A stretch of DNA of 6,838 nt, taken from positions 1 through 6,838 of the forward strand of contig MGCE01000155.1 in assembly GCA_001790315.1 (NCBI GenBank), in the 5' to 3' direction. Shown piece by piece: positions 6,006-6,838 of the stretch (position 1 is its first letter; each line of letters opens with the position of its first letter). A program made the translations under genes and the position numbers. Source of the DNA: Candidatus Rokubacteria bacterium RIFCSPLOWO2_02_FULL_72_37. GTDB lineage: Bacteria; Methylomirabilota; Methylomirabilia; Rokubacteriales; CSP1-6. Below the pieces are notes generated by a model. It saw only the letters and a list, made by a program, of their open reading frames with translations, was not told where the DNA came from and searched no databases.

Positions 6006-6838
6006 GCCCGCTCCCGCACGATCTCGCCGAGCAGCCCCTTCGGGCGGAAGATCAGGATCAGGATCAGGACCGAGAAGGCGAAGATGTCCTTGTACTCTGC
6101 GCCGAACGCTCCGCCCGTCAGCAGCGAGAGGTACGAGGCGGCGAACGCCTCGAGGACGCCGAGCACGACCCCGCCGATCATCGCGCCGGGGATGTTCCCG
6201 ATGCCGCCGAGCACCGCGGCGGTGAAGGCCTTGAGGCCCGGGATGAACCCGCTGTACGGGTTGATCAAGCCGTACTGCACGCCGAAGAGGACGCCGGCCG
6301 CGCCACCCATCATGCCGCCGATGAGAAAGGTGAGCGAGATGATCCGGTTGACGTTGATCCCCATCAGGCTCGCCGCCGCCTGGTCCTCCGCGACGGCGCG
6401 GATCGCCGTGCCGATCTTCGTGCGGTTGACGAGCACGTGCAGCGCCCACAGCATCGCGAGCGCCGCCACGATCACGACCAGCGACTTGACCGACACGTCG
6501 ATCGTCTGGGTCAGCTCGAACCGCTGATTGAGCGCGTCCATCGTCGGATAGACCAGGTTGAACGCGTTCTGCCACACGGATTCGACCAGGCGGATCAGGT
6601 CCTGGAGGAAGAACGAGACGCCGATCGCCGAGATCAGCGGGATCAGCCGCGGCGCGGCGCGGAGCGGGCGGTAGGCGATGCGCTCGACGGTCACGGCCAG
6701 CAGCCCGCTGACGACCATGCCGGCGGCGAGGATCAGCAGCAACACGAGCGGCCACGGCAGCGCGCCGAGCCAGCCGGCGCTCTTGAGGCCGAGGAGGATC
6801 TCCACCCCGACGAACGCGCCGACGATGAAGATCTCGGA
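6002..6838 (-). CDS. livH: Liv-type ABC transporter permease (LivH-like), 5' end outside window
   Basis: The 278 residues visible are the greater part of a LivH-type permease; the frame stays open to the right edge. The first residues (SEIFIVGAFVG) match the stretch just after the NFAHGE-type motif of the family, so about 30-40 N-terminal residues are missing. Landmarks are ERIAYRPLRAAPRLIPLISA (window residues 47-66), the coupling loop AVAEDQAAASLMGINVNRI (about 147-165), the Gly-rich helix IGGMMGGAAGVLFG (172-185), VLGGIGNIPGAMIGG (204-218) and IFRPKGLLGE (264-273). It pairs with the LivM-like protein. A GTG at 6805 is in frame but falls inside the first membrane segment and is not the start. 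As the first gene seen in the operon, it may be preceded by a periplasmic binding protein gene beyond the edge. Confidence 0.92.
   Translation of the reverse strand, partial: SEIFIVGAFVGVEILLGLKSAGWLGALPWPLVLLLILAAGMVVSGLLAVTVERIAYRPLRAAPRLIPLISAIGVSFFLQDLIRLVESVWQNAFNLVYPTMDALNQRFELTQTIDVSVKSLVVIVAALAMLWALHVLVNRTKIGTAIRAVAEDQAAASLMGINVNRIISLTFLIGGMMGGAAGVLFGVQYGLINPYSGFIPGLKAFTAAVLGGIGNIPGAMIGGVVLGVLEAFAASYLSLLTGGAFGAEYKDIFAFSVLILILIFRPKGLLGEIVRERA

Noticed and set aside
5298..6527. Long plus-strand open frame (409 codons) opposite the livM- and livH-like genes
   Set aside because: It is Glu/Asp/Arg-rich without hydrophobic core or motifs, and lies antisense to two clear permeases.
6002..6805. 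livH-like gene as a complete gene starting at the GTG at 6805
   Set aside because: Residues upstream of it (SEIFIVGAFVG) continue the family's first membrane region to the window edge, so the gene is truncated by the window.

Overview
This window is a dense, very GC-rich stretch of bacterial chromosome. Seven genes all read on the minus strand, so transcription runs from position 6838 down to 1. Non-coding DNA is almost absent: gaps of 27, 14 and 81 bases, and several start/stop overlaps. The high GC, the GTG starts, and a branched-chain amino acid (Liv-type) ABC transporter next to a TRAP permease suggest a soil or sediment Gram-negative bacterium. A proteobacterium or a Rokubacteria/Methylomirabilota-like lineage would fit, but that placement is inference; there is no rRNA or marker gene to settle it.

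In transcription order, the right half (3327-6838) holds a Liv/HAAT-family ABC importer core: livH-like permease (5' end outside the window), livM-like permease, livG-like ATPase and livF-like ATPase. They are joined by 4-, 4- and 14-base overlaps. No periplasmic binding protein is seen; it may lie beyond the right edge.

The middle (683-3299) holds three enzyme genes: a small MaoC-like hot-dog protein, an ornithine cyclodeaminase/mu-crystallin family NAD(P)-dependent protein, and a DadA/SoxB-like FAD amino acid oxidoreductase. The last two overlap by 4 bases. The whole run from livH to the oxidoreductase looks like one operon. A reasonable reading is uptake of an amino acid-like or N-substituted amino acid compound, followed by oxidation or reduction at its C-N bond. 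The substrate cannot be named from sequence.

The left end (1-601) holds the first 200 codons of a TRAP transporter 4TM/12TM fusion permease (DctQ-DctM fusion type, usually paired with a TAXI binding protein). It starts after an 81-base gap that carries a possible promoter and a perfect 7-bp inverted repeat, so it may be a separately controlled second uptake system.

The points most worth a second look are the MaoC-like protein, which lacks both residues of the usual Asp/His catalytic pair; the ornithine cyclodeaminase homologue, whose substrate loop is not that of a true ornithine cyclodeaminase; and the placing of this enzyme trio between two unrelated importers. No mobile element, CRISPR array, tRNA or rRNA was seen.
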